Below the pieces are notes generated by a model. That model ran no database searches, was not told where the DNA came from, and was given only the letters and a program-made list of their open reading frames with translations. A stretch of 64,000 bases of DNA from Methylobacterium sp. (GTDB lineage Bacteria; Pseudomonadota; Alphaproteobacteria; Rhizobiales; Beijerinckiaceae), in assembly GCA_020253445.1 (NCBI GenBank), contig JADCBP010000002.1:100294-164293 (forward strand), written 5' to 3'. Made by a program: the position numbers and the translations under genes. Positions 9,715 to 18,470 of the stretch are shown in pieces; position 1 is the first letter of the stretch, and each line of letters starts with the position of its first letter.

Positions 9715-10710
9715 TCAAAGCAGCCCGTTTTCCTGCGCCAGCACCTTCAGCGACCGTTCCGGGCGCGCGCCGAGCTTCTGGATGACATGGCTCGCGGCCA
9801 TCGTGCCGAGGCGGCCCGCCTTCTCGTAGCCGAGGCCCGCCGTGTAGCCGAACAGGAAGCCCGCCGCGAAGGCATCGCCCGCGCCGGTCGCATCCTCCAG
9901 CGTCTCGATCGGGTAGGCCTGCACGGAGACGGTCATGGACCCCTCGATGATGACAGCGCCCTTCTCCGACCGCGTGACGGCCGCCCGCTTCGCCTCGTGG
10001 CGCAGCGCCGCGAGGGCGGTGTCGAAATCGGCGGTCTCATAGAGCGCCTTCAGTTCATGCTCGTTCGCGAAGACGAGATCCACGGTGCCGCTGGCGATCA
10101 GCTGGCGGAATTCCGCGCGATAGCGGTCGACGCAGAAGCTGTCGGAGAGGGTGAGGGCGACTTCGCGGCCGGCTTCATGCGCCAGATCCGCCGCCTTGCG
10201 GAAGGCGAGCTTCGCGGCCGGCGGGTCCCACAGATAGCCTTCGAGATAGGTCACGGCCGCGGCCTGCACGGTGGCGGGGTCGATATCGGCCTCGGTCAGG
10301 TTCTGGCAGGCGCCGAGGAACGTGTTCATCGTGCGTTCGCCATCGGGCGTCACGAGGATGAAGCTGCGCGCCGTGGCCTTGCCGTCGACCGCCGGACGGG
10401 TGCCGAAGGCTACGCCGGAGGCCACGATGTCATGGGCGTAGAGATCACCTAAAGGATCGGCCTTCACCTTGCCGATGAAGGCCGAGCGGGCGCCCAACGA
10501 GGCCGCACCGACACCGGTATTCGCAGCCGAACCACCGGAGATGATCGTGACCGGGCCCATCGCGGCGTAGATGGCTTCCGCGCGATCCTCGTCGATCAGC
10601 GTCATCGAGCCCTTCACCACGCCCTGGCGATGCAGGAAATCCTCCTCGCAGCGGGCGATCACATCGACGATCGCATTGCCGATGGTGAGGACGTCATAGG
10701 TGCGGGACAT
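9715..10710 (-). CDS. PfkB-family carbohydrate (adenosine-type) kinase
   Basis: 331 residues from MSRTYDVLTIGNAIVDVIARCEEDF. The Gly-rich GGSAANTGVGAASLG and the C-terminal anion-hole motif ATGAGDAFAAGFLFG with catalytic Asp define the ribokinase fold. The overall pattern resembles the adenosine kinase-like group common in Rhizobiales, but the substrate cannot be read from sequence. The track start at 11103 runs through the Smr gene and is not used. Confidence 0.88.
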   Translation of the reverse strand: MSRTYDVLTIGNAIVDVIARCEEDFLHRQGVVKGSMTLIDEDRAEAIYAAMGPVTIISGGSAANTGVGAASLGARSAFIGKVKADPLGDLYAHDIVASGVAFGTRPAVDGKATARSFILVTPDGERTMNTFLGACQNLTEADIDPATVQAAAVTYLEGYLWDPPAAKLAFRKAADLAHEAGREVALTLSDSFCVDRYRAEFRQLIASGTVDLVFANEHELKALYETADFDTALAALRHEAKRAAVTRSEKGAVIIEGSMTVSVQAYPIETLEDATGAGDAFAAGFLFGYTAGLGYEKAGRLGTMAASHVIQKLGARPERSLKVLAQENGLL

Positions 10711-10765
10711 GGGATTTTCCGGTTCACGAAGGGTCGCGAGGGGATGGCCGAGCGGAGGCGGGGCG

Positions 10766-11323
10766 TCAAGCCTTCTCGAACCTGCGCACCCGGCGCAGGC
10801 GCACATAAAGCGCCCCCTCGCCCCCATGGCCCGGCGCTGAGGCCTCGTAACCGAGCACGATGGTGCGCAGGGCAGGGTCGGCCAGCCAATGCGGCACGAG
10901 GCGCCGCAAGATGCCACGCTCCTCGCCGCGGGCATCGAGGCCGCCGCCCTTGCCGGTGATGACCAGAACGAGCTTCGCGCCGCGATGATGCATGGCGTAG
11001 AGGAATTCGAGCAAATCGCGATGCGCCTCGGCCTGTCGCAGGCCATGCAGGTCGATCCGACCGTCGAGCGGCTGCAACCCTCGCGCGACATCGCGCCGGG
11101 CACGCCGATCCAGCGGCGCGAGGGGCGGAATGGGGCGTGGCGCGGCCTTTTTCAGGGGCCCGGTGACAGGGCTCGCAGCGGAAGGCAGTGGTGCGGGAAC
11201 GGCGGGTGGCGGCTCTTCGGGCAATTCGGGCAGCATGCGGCCCGGCAAGGGTTTCGCCTGCCGTGCGACATGATGCCAGACCTCAACCTCATCCGGGGAC
11301 AATCCGCGCCGCTTGCGCCGCAT
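10766..11323 (-). CDS. Smr/MutS2-type domain protein
   Basis: 185 residues: a basic N-terminus (MRRKRRGLSPDEVEVWHHVARQAKPL), a Pro/Ala-rich linker to about residue 75, then a C-terminal Smr domain with IDLHGLRQAEAHRDLLEFL and LVITGKGG. Smr domains can nick DNA or cleave RNA; the actual role here is unknown. The ATG lies just past the mltA stop (4-base gap), so it is in the timA-mltA-smr operon. The track start at 11404 is inside mltA. Confidence 0.88.
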   Translation of the reverse strand: MRRKRRGLSPDEVEVWHHVARQAKPLPGRMLPELPEEPPPAVPAPLPSAASPVTGPLKKAAPRPIPPLAPLDRRARRDVARGLQPLDGRIDLHGLRQAEAHRDLLEFLYAMHHRGAKLVLVITGKGGGLDARGEERGILRRLVPHWLADPALRTIVLGYEASAPGHGGEGALYVRLRRVRRFEKA

Positions 11324-11327
11324 CGGG

Positions 11328-12551
11328 TCATGCCCCCCGCGGCCAGAAGACGACAAAACGCATGGAATCGCGCACGAGACCGGCGCGCTGTCCGGCTTCA
11401 GCACCCGATCCCATGAAGAAATCTCCGCGCGCCGGGCCGAGAATCGCCGAACCGGTATCCTGCGCGATCATCAGGCGATCGAGAGGCCGGCGCGGGCCTT
11501 CGGGCGTGAGCGGCGAAACCTCGATCCAGACCGGCAGGCCATAGGGCCAGAGCGTACGATCCACCGCGAGGCTGCGTCCTGTCGTCAGTGGGACACCCGC
11601 GCCACCGATCGGGCCGCGCGCAGGATCGAGCATCGGTTCGAGCGCGAAGAATATGTAGGAGCGGTTGCGCTCCATCAGTGCGCGCCCGCGCGCAGCATCG
11701 GCCCGAAGCCAGCCCATCAGGCGCTCCAGCGACATCTCCGGGAGGGGTATCTCGCCCTGCTCCGCGAGAATTCGGCCGATGGAGGTGTAGGGATGCCCGT
11801 TCCGCCCGGCATAGGTCAATCGCGCGCGCGTGCCATCCGTGAAGGTCAGGCGCGCGGAGCCCTGCACCTGGATGATGAAAAGCTCGGCCTCGTCCCGGAG
11901 CCATGCGATTTCAAGACCCTGGCCGGCCAGCGCACCCGCCCGGATCGCCGCGCGATCCGGAAAGGCAGAAAAAAGGCCCTCGCGCAGGCGGGCGGCAGAA
12001 TAGATCTGGTCGATGCCCGGCGGGCGGGGTTCATCCTGCGCAAAGGTCACGAGGTCCGGCGGACGGCGCAGCACCGGCACGGGAAACTCTGCCATGCGCT
12101 CTCGGGACGCCACGATTTCCGGTTCGAAATAGGCCGTCAGGAAGCCATTCCCAATCCTGGGTCGGATTTCGAAGGGCTGGAAATGCGCCTCGAAGAACGC
12201 CCGCGCAGCCCGGCTGTCGGAGATCGGCTCGGCAAGAGATTTGCGACAGATGGCGACGAGCGCTTCCGGCGGCTTCACGCCGAGCCGCTGGGCAGCGGCA
12301 CCTTCGGCCAAAGGCTTGCAGGTCTCGAGAAAGGCACGGAAGGCGGCGCCCGCATCGTCCTGCCCCCAGATGGAGAGCTCGGAGAAGGCGAGCGGGCGCA
12401 GATCCGCCTGTTCGGCCATGACTTGCAGGGCGCGCGGGATTTCGGCTGGCGCAGCGCCACTCACGGCCAGAAGCCCCAGCCCGGCAACGACCAGAGCCTC
12501 AGGCCGATTCAGTCGCCACCAGACGCCAGTTCGGATCCCGCGAGGTGACAT
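11328..12551 (-). CDS. mltA: Membrane-bound lytic transglycosylase A (MltA)
   Basis: Cleaves peptidoglycan to anhydromuropeptides at the cell envelope. The C-terminal 3D domain has MIAQDTGSAILGPARGDFFMGSG with the catalytic Asp; the MltA domain has NGFLTAYFEPE and FIIQVQGSARL. The start is uncertain: the ATG at 12551 gives 407 residues with a signal-like VWWRLNRPEALVVAGLGLLAVSGAAPA, and overlaps the end of the TimA gene by about 50 bases. No lipobox Cys is seen, so it is probably periplasmic or signal-anchored. Confidence 0.9.
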   Translation of the reverse strand: MSPRGIRTGVWWRLNRPEALVVAGLGLLAVSGAAPAEIPRALQVMAEQADLRPLAFSELSIWGQDDAGAAFRAFLETCKPLAEGAAAQRLGVKPPEALVAICRKSLAEPISDSRAARAFFEAHFQPFEIRPRIGNGFLTAYFEPEIVASRERMAEFPVPVLRRPPDLVTFAQDEPRPPGIDQIYSAARLREGLFSAFPDRAAIRAGALAGQGLEIAWLRDEAELFIIQVQGSARLTFTDGTRARLTYAGRNGHPYTSIGRILAEQGEIPLPEMSLERLMGWLRADAARGRALMERNRSYIFFALEPMLDPARGPIGGAGVPLTTGRSLAVDRTLWPYGLPVWIEVSPLTPEGPRRPLDRLMIAQDTGSAILGPARGDFFMGSGAEAGQRAGLVRDSMRFVVFWPRGA

Positions 12552-13206
12552 CGCGCGCGAAGGTCCAGATATCCGTGACATCGGTGACCTTTTCGGGGTT
12601 GCCATCGATGACCGCGCCCTGCGCATCACGCGTTGCGGTGATGAGCTTGGAGAGGAATTTCACCGTCACCTGCGCACTCTTCGCGCGCAGCAGGGCATCC
12701 GAGAATTCGGCCTTGTCGATGGAGACGAATTGTGTCTCGACCTTCTCGTTGCGGCTCTCGCGATCCTTGATCGCGCCCTCGAAGCCCTCATAGACCTCTG
12801 GCGAGAGGAGATCCTTCAGGGTGCGGCGGTCGCCCTGCGCGAAGGCCATCACGATCATTTCATAGGCCGCCCGCGCGCCGCCAAGGAACTCGCGCGGGTC
12901 AAAGGTGGAATCGCTCTGCATGATCTGGACAAGGCCGCCAAAAGCGGGCGAATCCGGCGGAACCACGCCGGCCAGGCGGGCTTCCGGCTCGGCGGCCGGC
13001 TGAGGTCCCCGCACGCTGGGCAGCGGAACGACATTGGTGTTGCTGGCGCCCGGCGCCGGCTGTTCCGCCGCCTGCTCGCGGCGAATCATCAAATCCTGAG
13101 GCGGTTTCTCGGTGCCCGTGCGTTGGCCCAGAACCGAGCGCAGCTTGTAGATGACGAAAATCGCCAGCCCGAGGAAAACAAGCGTGAGAATGTCGAAATT
13201 CTGCAT
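12499..13206 (-). CDS. Tim44/TimA-like membrane-anchored protein
   Basis: 235 residues with one N-terminal transmembrane helix (ILTLVFLGLAIFVIYKL), a low-complexity linker rich in Pro and Ala (about 40-85), and a C-terminal Tim44-like domain (FLGGARAAYEMIVMAFAQGDRRTLKDLLSPEVYEGF). Alphaproteobacterial TimA proteins are relatives of the mitochondrial import motor subunit; their bacterial role is not settled. It heads the operon with mltA and smr and diverges from fxsA. Confidence 0.88.
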   Translation of the reverse strand: MQNFDILTLVFLGLAIFVIYKLRSVLGQRTGTEKPPQDLMIRREQAAEQPAPGASNTNVVPLPSVRGPQPAAEPEARLAGVVPPDSPAFGGLVQIMQSDSTFDPREFLGGARAAYEMIVMAFAQGDRRTLKDLLSPEVYEGFEGAIKDRESRNEKVETQFVSIDKAEFSDALLRAKSAQVTVKFLSKLITATRDAQGAVIDGNPEKVTDVTDIWTFARDVTSRDPNWRLVATESA

Positions 13207-13382
13207 CGAGGAGCACCTGTACAGTCGCGAAACCCATGGGCCGGACCCATTGGTTCCTGCTTTATCCTTCCCATATAGGGTGTTCGATTGTCTGGCGCCA
13301 TCCCCGATTCGACCGGCAGGCGCAAGGAAAACGAGGCGAAAGATTCCGGATGGGCCGATTTCCCGACCCGAATGAGCGCAAT

Positions 13383-13841
13383 ATGGCCATGGCGCGCGGC
13401 CTTCAGGCTTTCGTGCTGCGCCCTGGCCTGTGGTTTCTGCTCTGGATGGCGCTGGAAGGCGCGTTGTTCATGCTGCTGGCCCAGAAATGGGGTCTTGGAA
13501 CCGTCATTCTTGCGGCCTTCGGCAAGAGCGCGCTGGGGCTTTTCGCGCTGGTCTGGCTGACCGGGCGCTCGCTGCTGAAGGTTTCCGCGCCGGGCTTCCG
13601 CCTCATCCAGCTGGAAAGGCTCGGCACCGGCATGATGTTCGCGCTGACCCTGATGATGCCGGGTTTCGTGCTTTCGCTTTTCGGGCTGGCGCTGCTGGCG
13701 CCGGGGCTGCGCAGCGCGCTCATCCGGCGCGCTGCGCGGCCGCCGCAGAGGGATGACGTGATCGATCTTGAACCCGGAGAATGGCGCGAAATCCCCACGC
13801 GGGAAACCCGGTTGCCGCCCGATGCAGCGAACCGGCCTTGA
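13383..13841 (+). CDS. FxsA-family membrane protein
   Basis: About 152 residues with three or four hydrophobic helices (LWFLLWMALEGALFMLLAQKWG, AFGKSALGLFALVWL, MMFALTLMMPGFVLSLFGLALLAPGLR) and a charged C-terminal tail. The E in helix one and the PG of the third match FxsA proteins, which in E. coli modulate phage exclusion; the native role is unknown. The start is uncertain: 13383 is chosen so that the first helix lies near the N-terminus, while 13350 and 13236 are alternatives. Confidence 0.75.
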   Translation: MAMARGLQAFVLRPGLWFLLWMALEGALFMLLAQKWGLGTVILAAFGKSALGLFALVWLTGRSLLKVSAPGFRLIQLERLGTGMMFALTLMMPGFVLSLFGLALLAPGLRSALIRRAARPPQRDDVIDLEPGEWREIPTRETRLPPDAANRP

Positions 13842-13848
13842 GGCGCGC

Positions 13849-13897
13849 GGGCCTTGCATGTAAGCCGTCGCCCGAATATCGGGTGATTGCAAGGCCC
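13849..13897. other. Nested palindrome between fxsA and secB
   Basis: GGGCCTTGCA at 13849-13858 pairs perfectly with TGCAAGGCCC at 13888-13897, and inside them CCCGA (13871-13875) pairs with TCGGG (13879-13883). The RNA could fold into a long stem with an internal hairpin. There is no T-run, so a simple intrinsic terminator is unlikely. It lies 47 bases before the secB start. Confidence 0.7.
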
Positions 13898-13943
13898 CGG
13901 CGGGCCAGATACCCGCCTGACACACGAGGACAGGATCAGAACC

Positions 13944-14408
13944 ATGGCTGAAGGAAATGGCGGCATGCCGCAGCTCGATGCGCTTGCGCAATATGTGAAG
14001 GATCTGTCCTTCGAGAACCCGAATGCACCGCGCTCGCTGCAACCGAAGCAGGTTCCGCCGGCCATCAACGTCCAGGTGAACGTGAACGCGAAGGAACTGG
14101 GCGGCGGCGAATTCGAGGTCGATCTCTCGCTCGAGGGTTCGGCGGGCGAGGCCGACGACCTGATCTTCCGCTTCGAGCTCCTGTATTCCGGCATTTTCCG
14201 GCTCGTGAACATTCCCGCCGAGCTCATGCACCAGGTGGTCATGATCGAGTGCCCGCGCCTGCTCTTCCCGTTCGCGCGCTCCATTGTGGGCAATGCTGTT
14301 CGTGACGGCGGCTTCCCGCCCTTCCTGCTCCAGCCGATCGATTTCGGCGCGCTCTATCACCAGAGGATGGCGGAAATGCAGGATTCAGCCGGGATCGCGC
14401 GCAACTGA
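13944..14408 (+). CDS. secB: Protein-export chaperone SecB
   Basis: Cytosolic tetrameric chaperone that holds preproteins unfolded for SecA. 154 residues from MAEGNGGMPQLDALAQYVKDLSFENPN. The conserved blocks PPAINVQVNVNAKEL, YSGIFRLVNIP, CPRLLFPFARSIV and GGFPPFLLQPIDF are complete. An AGGA site lies about 8 bases before the chosen ATG. It converges with dnaQ, 4 bases away. Confidence 0.97.
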   Translation: MAEGNGGMPQLDALAQYVKDLSFENPNAPRSLQPKQVPPAINVQVNVNAKELGGGEFEVDLSLEGSAGEADDLIFRFELLYSGIFRLVNIPAELMHQVVMIECPRLLFPFARSIVGNAVRDGGFPPFLLQPIDFGALYHQRMAEMQDSAGIARN

Positions 14409-14412
14409 ACCC

Positions 14413-15147
14413 TCACGCGGGAGGCGGCTCCACAACCGCCTTTTCCGCCTCGGCCCAATAGGCCTTCCAGAGCGCCTTGTCGCCCATCTCCGCGACGAAG
14501 GCGCGGTGCAGGGCGCGCTCTTCCTCCGTGATCAGATGAATGGCCAGGAGTTGCGCGCGCTGCTGCGCCCGTTCGGCGGAATCCGGCCCGGATCCTCCAT
14601 CGCGATCGGATGAGGCGCCGAGCAGCAGGCTCGATTGCTTGCCGCCGGTCAGCTCCGCATAGACCTCCGCGAGGATCTCGGCATCGAGCAGCGCCCCATG
14701 GCGCGAGCGCCGGCTGTTGTCGATGCCATAGCGCGCGCAGAGCGCATCAAGCGAATTCTGCTGCCCCGGATGTTTCCGCCGGGCGATGGCGAGGGTATCG
14801 ATCACCCGGTCTGCGGCGAGCGAGCCCTTTTTCATGCGCTTCAGTTCGGCATTCAGGAAACCCATATCGAAGCTCGCATTGTGGATGACCAGTGGATCAT
14901 CCCCGATAAAGGCGAGAAACTCCTCGGCGACCTGCCGGAAGACCGGCTTGTCAGCAAGAAAAGCATCGGAAAGCCCGTGCACCGCGAAAGCTTCGGGCGA
15001 CATCGGGCGCTCCGGGTTGATGTAGCGGTGGAAGACCTGCCCCGTGACGAAGCGGTTGACGATTTCCACGCAGCCGATCTCCACGAGACGGTCGCCGCGC
15101 AGGGGATCGAGGCCGGTCGTTTCGGTATCGAGCACAATCTCGCGCAT
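14413..15147 (-). CDS. dnaQ: DNA polymerase III epsilon subunit (3'-5' exonuclease)
   Basis: Proofreading subunit of the replicase. Exo I LDTETTGLD, Exo II HNASFDMGFLNAEL and Exo III RRSRHGALLDAEILAEVY (DEDDh type) are all present in 244 residues, and the C-terminal tail should bind the alpha subunit. It is the last gene of the minus-strand run ppsR-maf-aroE-coaE-dnaQ. Confidence 0.96.
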   Translation of the reverse strand: MREIVLDTETTGLDPLRGDRLVEIGCVEIVNRFVTGQVFHRYINPERPMSPEAFAVHGLSDAFLADKPVFRQVAEEFLAFIGDDPLVIHNASFDMGFLNAELKRMKKGSLAADRVIDTLAIARRKHPGQQNSLDALCARYGIDNSRRSRHGALLDAEILAEVYAELTGGKQSSLLLGASSDRDGGSGPDSAERAQQRAQLLAIHLITEEERALHRAFVAEMGDKALWKAYWAEAEKAVVEPPPA

Positions 15148-15162
15148 GGTTCCGCCCGAATG

Positions 15163-15753
15163 TCAGTAGAGGCGCGGTGCCAGGGCCCGGAGAAGGGCCT
15201 GAAGATCGTTCCGCGCGGCCGGAAAACCCCGGCTGGTTTCCAGTATGGCATGGGCGCGTTTGCGTTTCTCGGCATCCGGCATCTGGCGGTTCAGAAGAGC
15301 GTGGAAAAGTTCCTGGGTCATGCCGGGCCGGGCCATCACGCGCGATTCTTGAGTCGCGGGCGAAACGGTGGTCACCAGCACGGCATCACACCGGTTTTCG
15401 CCTTTCGTTTCGAAGAGCAAGGGCACATCGAGCACGATGAGCCTGTGGCCCGCGCGTTGGGCTTGGGCGATCGCCTGCTCTTCTTCTTCGCGCACGAGCG
15501 GATGCACGATCGACTCCAGTTTCCGGAAGCGCTCCGCCTTGCCATCCAGAGCGCCCGCGAGCTTCCTGCGATCCACCTCGCCATCCTTGACCGTGCCGGG
15601 AAAAGCCTCCTCGATCAGCGGCGCGGCGCGTCCGCGATAGAGGGCGTGAACCGCAGCATCAGCATCATGAACCGGCACGCCGAGTTCGCGCAGCATGGCA
15701 GCGGTGGCGGATTTGCCCGTGCCGATCGAACCCGTGAGGCCCAGCCGGAACAT
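15163..15753 (-). CDS. coaE: Dephospho-CoA kinase
   Basis: Last step of CoA synthesis. 196 residues. P-loop GLTGSIGTGKSA at 5-16, then DADAAVHALYRG and the VVLDVPLLFE-type segment (LIVLDVPLLFETK). It lies 6 bases after aroE and 15 bases before dnaQ in the same operon. The second CoA gene of the window, coaA, is unlinked. Confidence 0.95.
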   Translation of the reverse strand: MFRLGLTGSIGTGKSATAAMLRELGVPVHDADAAVHALYRGRAAPLIEEAFPGTVKDGEVDRRKLAGALDGKAERFRKLESIVHPLVREEEEQAIAQAQRAGHRLIVLDVPLLFETKGENRCDAVLVTTVSPATQESRVMARPGMTQELFHALLNRQMPDAEKRKRAHAILETSRGFPAARNDLQALLRALAPRLY

Positions 15754-15759
15754 TTCGGG

Positions 15760-16602
15760 TCACTTCGGCAGATGCGCGACGAGATGCGCATGCAGGGCTT
15801 CGGTGACCTCCGGTTTACGGCCGAACCATTTCTCGAAGCCGGGCACGGCCTGATGCAGCAGCATGCCGAGGCCATCAAGCGTCTTGAGCCCGCGCGCCTT
15901 CGCCGCCGCCAGAAGCGGTGTTTCCAGTGGCACATAGACGATATCCGCAACGATCGCATGCGCGGGAAGGGCTGAAAGATCGAGCTTCAGCGGTTCCTTG
16001 CCCTGCATGCCGAGACTCGTCGTGTTGATCAGGAGATCGAATTCGGCGAGCGCCGTGTCTTTCGCGGCCCATGGAACGATCTCGACCGGGGCATCGGGCG
16101 CGACCTTCTTCAGGTCGGCCACCAGCTTGCGGGCGCGATCCGACGAGCGGTTGCAGAAGGCGAGTCGCCGGGGTTTCCGCTCCAATAAAGGCATCGCAAG
16201 GCCGCGCGCGCCGCCGCCCGCGCCAAGCAGGAGGATGCGGCTGTTGGCCTGCTCCCATCCGGGATGAACGGCATCGAGATGGGCAACGAAGCCGGTCCCA
16301 TCCGTATTGTCGCCCCAGATCTCGCCATTCTCGAACCAGATCGTGTTCACGGCTTCGAGCGCGGAGGCACGTGGCGTGGTGTGCGTGCAGGCGCGGAAGG
16401 CCGCTTCCTTGTTGGGAATCGTGACATTGCAACCCGCGAATCCGCGCGCAGAGAGGCTTTGGAGGAAGGTGGCCACATTCTCCGGTGGCACTTCCTCGCG
16501 GCCATATTCGCCTGCAATGCCATATTCCTTCAGCCAGAAGCTGTGCAGCAAGGGCGAGCGCGCCTGAGAGACCGGAAATCCAATGACGAGCGCGCGCTTC
16601 AT
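15760..16602 (-). CDS. aroE: Shikimate dehydrogenase
   Basis: NADPH-dependent reduction of 3-dehydroshikimate. 280 residues. The catalytic Lys65 is in NVTIPNKEAAF (the usual His after Pro is Asn here), the second catalytic Asp in GDNTDGTGF, and the nucleotide loop is LLLGAGGGARGLAM. It overlaps maf by 4 bases (ATGA). Confidence 0.95.
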   Translation of the reverse strand: MKRALVIGFPVSQARSPLLHSFWLKEYGIAGEYGREEVPPENVATFLQSLSARGFAGCNVTIPNKEAAFRACTHTTPRASALEAVNTIWFENGEIWGDNTDGTGFVAHLDAVHPGWEQANSRILLLGAGGGARGLAMPLLERKPRRLAFCNRSSDRARKLVADLKKVAPDAPVEIVPWAAKDTALAEFDLLINTTSLGMQGKEPLKLDLSALPAHAIVADIVYVPLETPLLAAAKARGLKTLDGLGMLLHQAVPGFEKWFGRKPEVTEALHAHLVAHLPK

Positions 16603-17240
16603 GCCTCGATCTCCTCGGCGCCGGCCAGCACGCCCGCCTCGCGCAGCGCATAGAGCACTCCAAGCAGCGGCAGGCCGAGAATGGTCGCGTGATCGCCGAC
16701 GATCTCCGAAAAGAGATGCGGACCAAGACCCTCCATCTCGTAGCCGCCGACGGTTTCGGTGACGCGCGGACCCATCGCGTCGAGATAGCTTTCAAGAAAG
16801 GCATCGTCAAAGGGCCGCATGAGCAGCGTAGCCGAGGAAAGGCCTGCCCAGAGCACGGTTTCGCCGCGCCGCAGGGCCGAGGCCGAATGCAGGTGATGCG
16901 CCTTGCCCCGGAGACGCGCGATCTGCGCCTGTGCAGCGCCGCGATCCGCCGGCTTCATGAAGAGAGAGCCCTCAAGGTCGAGGGTCTGGTCGGCGGCGAG
17001 AACCAGGCGATCCGGGTGAAGCCGCGCGACAGCCTCGGCCTTGGCATGGGCCAGGGCGATGGCGATTTCAGCAGGGTCGGCACGGCTTTCCAGCAGAGTG
17101 GCGGCGATCGCCTTCTCATCCACCCGCGGCCGGATGATCTCGAGCGGGATACCACAGGATTCCAGCAGCAGCCGACGCGCGGAACTGCCCGAGGCGAGAA
17201 CGAGTGGCTCGCCCCCGAGCCAGAAAGGAGAGGCACTCAT
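16599..17240 (-). CDS. Maf-like nucleoside triphosphate pyrophosphatase
   Basis: House-cleaning pyrophosphatase acting on non-canonical or methylated nucleotides. 213 residues with [19 protein letters not shown] near the N-terminus, the acidic DEKAIA motif, and [13 protein letters not shown] with the catalytic Asp. [26 protein letters not shown] is the characteristic C-terminal block. Coupled by 4-base overlaps to both ppsR (upstream) and aroE (downstream). Confidence 0.93.
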   Translation of the reverse strand: MSASPFWLGGEPLVLASGSSARRLLLESCGIPLEIIRPRVDEKAIAATLLESRADPAEIAIALAHAKAEAVARLHPDRLVLAADQTLDLEGSLFMKPADRGAAQAQIARLRGKAHHLHSASALRRGETVLWAGLSSATLLMRPFDDAFLESYLDAMGPRVTETVGGYEMEGLGPHLFSEIVGDHATILGLPLLGVLYALREAGVLAGAEEIEA

Positions 17241-18070
17241 TGCGCGATCAGCCCCAGGCGATGCGTGCGGTGCAGATCGATGATGGCCGCCGCGGTCTCT
17301 TCGATCGAGCGGCGTGTGACATCGATCACCGGCCAGTCATGCTTGTCGAAGAGCCGCCGGGCCCGCAGGATTTCATCGATCACGGATTGCTTGTCCGTGT
17401 AGGCCGCGTCCCGGTCATCGGCATGGAGCGCGAGCAGGCGGTTCTGGCGGATCTGCACGATGCGCTCGGGCGATGCCACGAGACCCACGACCAGCGGCTT
17501 GAGCAGATGCTCGAGTTCCGTCGGCGGCGGCACACCGGGCACCAGAGGCACATTGGCGGTCTTGATGCCGCGATTGGCGAGATAGATGCTCGTTGGCGTC
17601 TTGGAGGTGCGGCTGACGCCGACCAGCACGACATCGGCCTGCTCGAGATTGTCGAGCAGCTGGCCGTCATCATGCATCATGGTGAAATTCAGGGCATCGA
17701 TGCGCCGGAAATACTCGGTGGAAAGGGTGTGCTGTCCACCGATGCGCGGGGTCATCGCCACGCCGAGATAGGATTGGAACAAACCAACGATCGGCTCCAG
17801 GACCGACATGCTCGGGCACCCCATTTCCTCGCAGGCCGAGCGCAGGCGCTCCGACAGATCCTTCTCGACAAGCGTGAAGAGAACAATGCCCGGCTCGTTT
17901 TCGATTTCCGAGATCACGCGATCGAGTTGCCGCATGTTGCGCACCAGCGGATAGACATGCTCGATCGGAGAGATTCCCTGATACTGGGCCGTCGCGGCTC
18001 GCCCGACGGTGATCAGCGTCTCGCCGGTGGAATCCGAGACGAGATGGAGATGAAAGAAATTGCGGCCCAT
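17237..18070 (-). CDS. ppsR: PEP synthase/PPDK regulatory kinase-phosphorylase (DUF299)
   Basis: ADP-dependent kinase and phosphate-dependent phosphorylase that switches PEP synthase or pyruvate phosphate dikinase. 277 residues starting [20 protein letters not shown]-loop-like GVSRTSKT at 151-158 followed by [20 protein letters not shown]. Which target it controls is not shown here. In alphaproteobacteria this gene (RP001-type) typically flanks the origin opposite hemE, which is the arrangement seen. Confidence 0.92.
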   Translation of the reverse strand: MGRNFFHLHLVSDSTGETLITVGRAATAQYQGISPIEHVYPLVRNMRQLDRVISEIENEPGIVLFTLVEKDLSERLRSACEEMGCPSMSVLEPIVGLFQSYLGVAMTPRIGGQHTLSTEYFRRIDALNFTMMHDDGQLLDNLEQADVVLVGVSRTSKTPTSIYLANRGIKTANVPLVPGVPPPTELEHLLKPLVVGLVASPERIVQIRQNRLLALHADDRDAAYTDKQSVIDEILRARRLFDKHDWPVIDVTRRSIEETAAAIIDLHRTHRLGLIAQ

Positions 18071-18470
18071 CGCGTTCCGTAACTCGCTGGATTCGCCCGG
18101 TTGTCTGGCTTGTCTACGGACTTCTCCACAGGGCTGTTGTCAAGCCGGGAAAGCCGGGCTGAACGCGGGCATCGCTGACCCGCATCGCTTTCGGGGTGGG
18201 GAAAAGCCCGCATTCGGATTCACAGACCCACAAGCGGGAGAGGTTCGGAAATGTCAGGAATGATATCCGGCATAAGCTCCTGGCTTGTGAATCCGCGGCA
18301 GGAACTCTCTTGTTTTCAAGCGGTTCGGCAAGCACGGTCCGAGGCGGGCTGTGGATGGTCTCGCGGATGGATGGCAAGGTGCTGTGGACGGAAGCCGTCT
18401 TTCGCTCTAAGCCCCTCCAAGAGAAAAAGAAAAGAAGAAGGTTTCCTTTCTTTATTAGAGGGGTCTGGGG
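18071..18470. other. Candidate chromosome replication origin (oriC)
   Basis: This 400-bp gap without a credible gene lies between divergent ppsR and hemE, the position of oriC in Caulobacter and other alphaproteobacteria. It holds sites sharing the DnaA-box core: TTCTCCACA (18122), GGATTCACA (18216), its inverted partner TGTGAATCC (18286), TGTGGATGG (18350) and TGTGGACGG (18383); none is a perfect TTATCCACA. A purine-rich, AT-rich tract (18419-18460) next to hemE could be the unwinding element. Gene orientation flips here, as expected for leading-strand bias. Confidence 0.7.
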
